Source: Oscillospiraceae bacterium (GTDB lineage Bacteria > Bacillota > Clostridia > Oscillospirales > Oscillospiraceae). Taken from it: DNA of 7,527 nucleotides. The stretch lies in the NCBI GenBank assembly GCA_031255955.1, contig JAIRRO010000105.1:1-7527 (forward strand), in the 5' to 3' direction. Shown here one piece after another: positions 6,371 to 7,527 of the stretch. Position numbers and translations under genes: made by a program. The notes beneath the pieces are model-generated. The model was given only the letters and a program-made list of their open reading frames with translations. It made no database searches and had not been told where the DNA came from. Each line of letters opens with the position of its first letter. Positions within the stretch are counted from its first letter, which is position 1.

Positions 6371-7527
6371 TTAGCCGGCCAGCCTGACCTGTGTGTTCTC
6401 CATAACGGGCTTTGAGGCTTGCGTAATCACAAACGGCGCCCATTCGTCAAACGTGCCGGAAATGGCGGAGTTTTTGCTGTCGGAGTTTACAACCTCCACA
6501 TCCGCGCGCGTGGCGATATACCGTGTGCCGAGCGGCGTTTGCTTTGCGCGCGCAATCAGCACGAATTTGCCGTTTGAATCCTCGCGCACGGCGTTGTTCG
6601 GGACAACGTTTTCATAATACTGCGTCCTTGTGCCGACGGACAGCTCAAGCTGCTGCCCCGCCGTGACGTTGCCGTCAACGTCAAATTCCAGCATCTTGTT
6701 GCGCGTGGGGTTCTCTCTGTCTGTTTTTATCGCCGTGAGGGTGCAGGTGATGCCGCCGCTGCCCCACATGCTTATGGTTGCCGTGTCGCCGATGCGAACG
6801 CGCTGCGCTTCCTCATTCGTGACGGATTTTGACAGCGTGAATCCCTTGCCGTTGATTTCAATCTGCGCCAGCGGCTCCCCGGGCGCGGTTTTGTCGCCCG
6901 CTACTTTGCCGATGCTCATCACCGTGCCGCCGTATTTCGTCGTGATTTCAAGTCCTGTTTCCTTGTCGCGCAGGCGGTCAACCTCCGTCTGCTGCTCCGC
7001 GATGGCGGAACGCGCGCGGGCAAGGTCAAGCTCTGTCTTCGCGAACGCGCTGGTGGCGGAATCCTTTGTGATTTCAAAGTCAATCAGCCTTGTTTCAAGC
7101 GTGCGCTCGGCTGTTTTAACCGCTTCTCCGGCAAGCTTAATCGCCTGCTCCACGCTTGGAGCCGCGCCGCCGACGGCTGTGATGCCTGCCTGCTCATATA
7201 TCTTTGCCAAATCCTCTTTTGCTGCTGTTTCAGAGCGTGTTAAATCCTTTTGCGTGATGGTTTTGCCCTTCACCTGCGTTTCAAGCTCCTGCTTTTCCTT
7301 TTTGCCTGTGACGGTGATGTCCTTCGTCGCGTCCTCATAGCGCTTGCGGGCGCTGTCGAGCGATACGGTCGCGTCGTTCACGCGCTGCTGGGCTGCCTCC
7401 ACCGCGCGGCGGAGGTGGTCGGTGTTGTAGTTGCCGGAGTTGTTTAGTTGTTTTTTTAAGTCTGCAAGGGTTCGAACTTCGGCGCCATACTTAATGAGTG
7501 CAGCATATATATCAGCGTCACCTATAA
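6371..7527 (-). CDS. HlyD/MacA-type membrane-fusion (efflux adaptor) protein, 5' end outside window
   Basis: The frame stays open from the stop TAA at 6373-6371 to the window edge, so about 384 residues of the C-terminal part are visible; the GTG at 7402 lies inside the frame, has no ribosome site and is not taken as the start. Visible residues 1 to about 188 are rich in Ala, Glu, Lys and Arg with heptad-like spacing, as in the alpha-helical hairpin of adaptors. Next comes a lipoyl half-motif (YGGTVMSIGKVAGDKTAPGE, about 198-217), then a beta-barrel-like segment (SVTNEEAQRVRIGDTATISM, about 234-253) and a C-terminal membrane-proximal region. In the family, such proteins link an inner-membrane ABC transporter or permease to the exterior; in a Gram-positive they sit on the outer face of the membrane. 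The N-terminal membrane anchor and first lipoyl half should lie to the right. The next gene follows almost directly, which supports an operon. The family call is confident; the substrate is unknown. Confidence 0.85.
   Translation of the reverse strand, partial: IGDADIYAALIKYGAEVRTLADLKKQLNNSGNYNTDHLRRAVEAAQQRVNDATVSLDSARKRYEDATKDITVTGKKEKQELETQVKGKTITQKDLTRSETAAKEDLAKIYEQAGITAVGGAAPSVEQAIKLAGEAVKTAERTLETRLIDFEITKDSATSAFAKTELDLARARSAIAEQQTEVDRLRDKETGLEITTKYGGTVMSIGKVAGDKTAPGEPLAQIEINGKGFTLSKSVTNEEAQRVRIGDTATISMWGSGGITCTLTAIKTDRENPTRNKMLEFDVDGNVTAGQQLELSVGTRTQYYENVVPNNAVREDSNGKFVLIARAKQTPLGTRYIATRADVEVVNSDSKNSAISGTFDEWAPFVITQASKPVMENTQVRLAG

Noticed and set aside
5792..6415. Plus-strand open frame of 207 codons opposite the MacB-core-like gene
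   Set aside because: The product is an Arg/Gly/His/Gln-rich low-complexity sequence antisense to a gene with signal-anchor and family motifs; it also crosses the junction of two real genes.
6630..7340. Plus-strand open frame of 236 codons opposite the adaptor gene
   Set aside because: It is antisense to a clear adaptor frame, rich in Ser/Val/Ala with no recognisable domain, and has no supporting ribosome site or operon context; it is a shadow of the real gene's codon use.
7400..7402. GTG as a possible start of the adaptor gene
   Set aside because: The frame stays open upstream to the window edge with a sequence continuing the coiled-coil character, and the membrane anchor and first lipoyl half expected for the family are still missing at this point.

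Overview
The window is a stretch of bacterial chromosome, roughly half G+C by eye, with every supported gene on the minus strand, so transcription runs from right to left. The strong AGGAG-type ribosome sites, lipoprotein signal peptides with SGC lipoboxes, and Pro/Thr/Glu linkers (TPTPE, TDTPEAG) suggest an anaerobic member of the Bacillota, probably a gut or rumen Clostridia lineage. That placement is inference; no marker gene is present.

Layout in transcription order: (1) 7527-6371, the 3' part of an HlyD/MacA-type membrane-fusion (periplasmic adaptor) protein whose 5' end lies outside the window; (2) 6328-5129, a membrane protein with two predicted transmembrane segments flanking an extracytoplasmic region that resembles the MacB 'periplasmic core domain', but without the usual four-helix FtsX permease part; (3) 5102-2601, an 833-residue lipoprotein with an N-terminal beta-propeller-like half and a C-terminal extracellular solute-binding-protein half; (4) 2564-90, an 824-residue tandem paralogue of gene 3; (5) 7-1, the first two codons of another gene with a good ribosome site. 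Spacers between consecutive genes are about 42 (or 3), 26, 36 and 82 bases. No convincing terminator was seen, so genes 1-4 look like one operon, with a possible internal promoter before gene 5.

How they may work together: genes 1 and 2 belong to the MacA/MacB world (export, envelope mechanotransmission), whereas genes 3 and 4 carry a domain normally used to feed sugar or peptide importers. No importer permease (MalF/MalG type) and no ATPase is present in the window. The simplest reading is a cell-surface assembly in which an ABC export-type complex, with ATPase and main permease presumably encoded to the right of 7527, is paired with large surface lipoproteins that may bind a ligand or polymer. 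This coupling, and the duplicated propeller plus SBP architecture, is the most interesting thing here. No RNA genes, CRISPR arrays, insertion sequences or attachment sites were seen.
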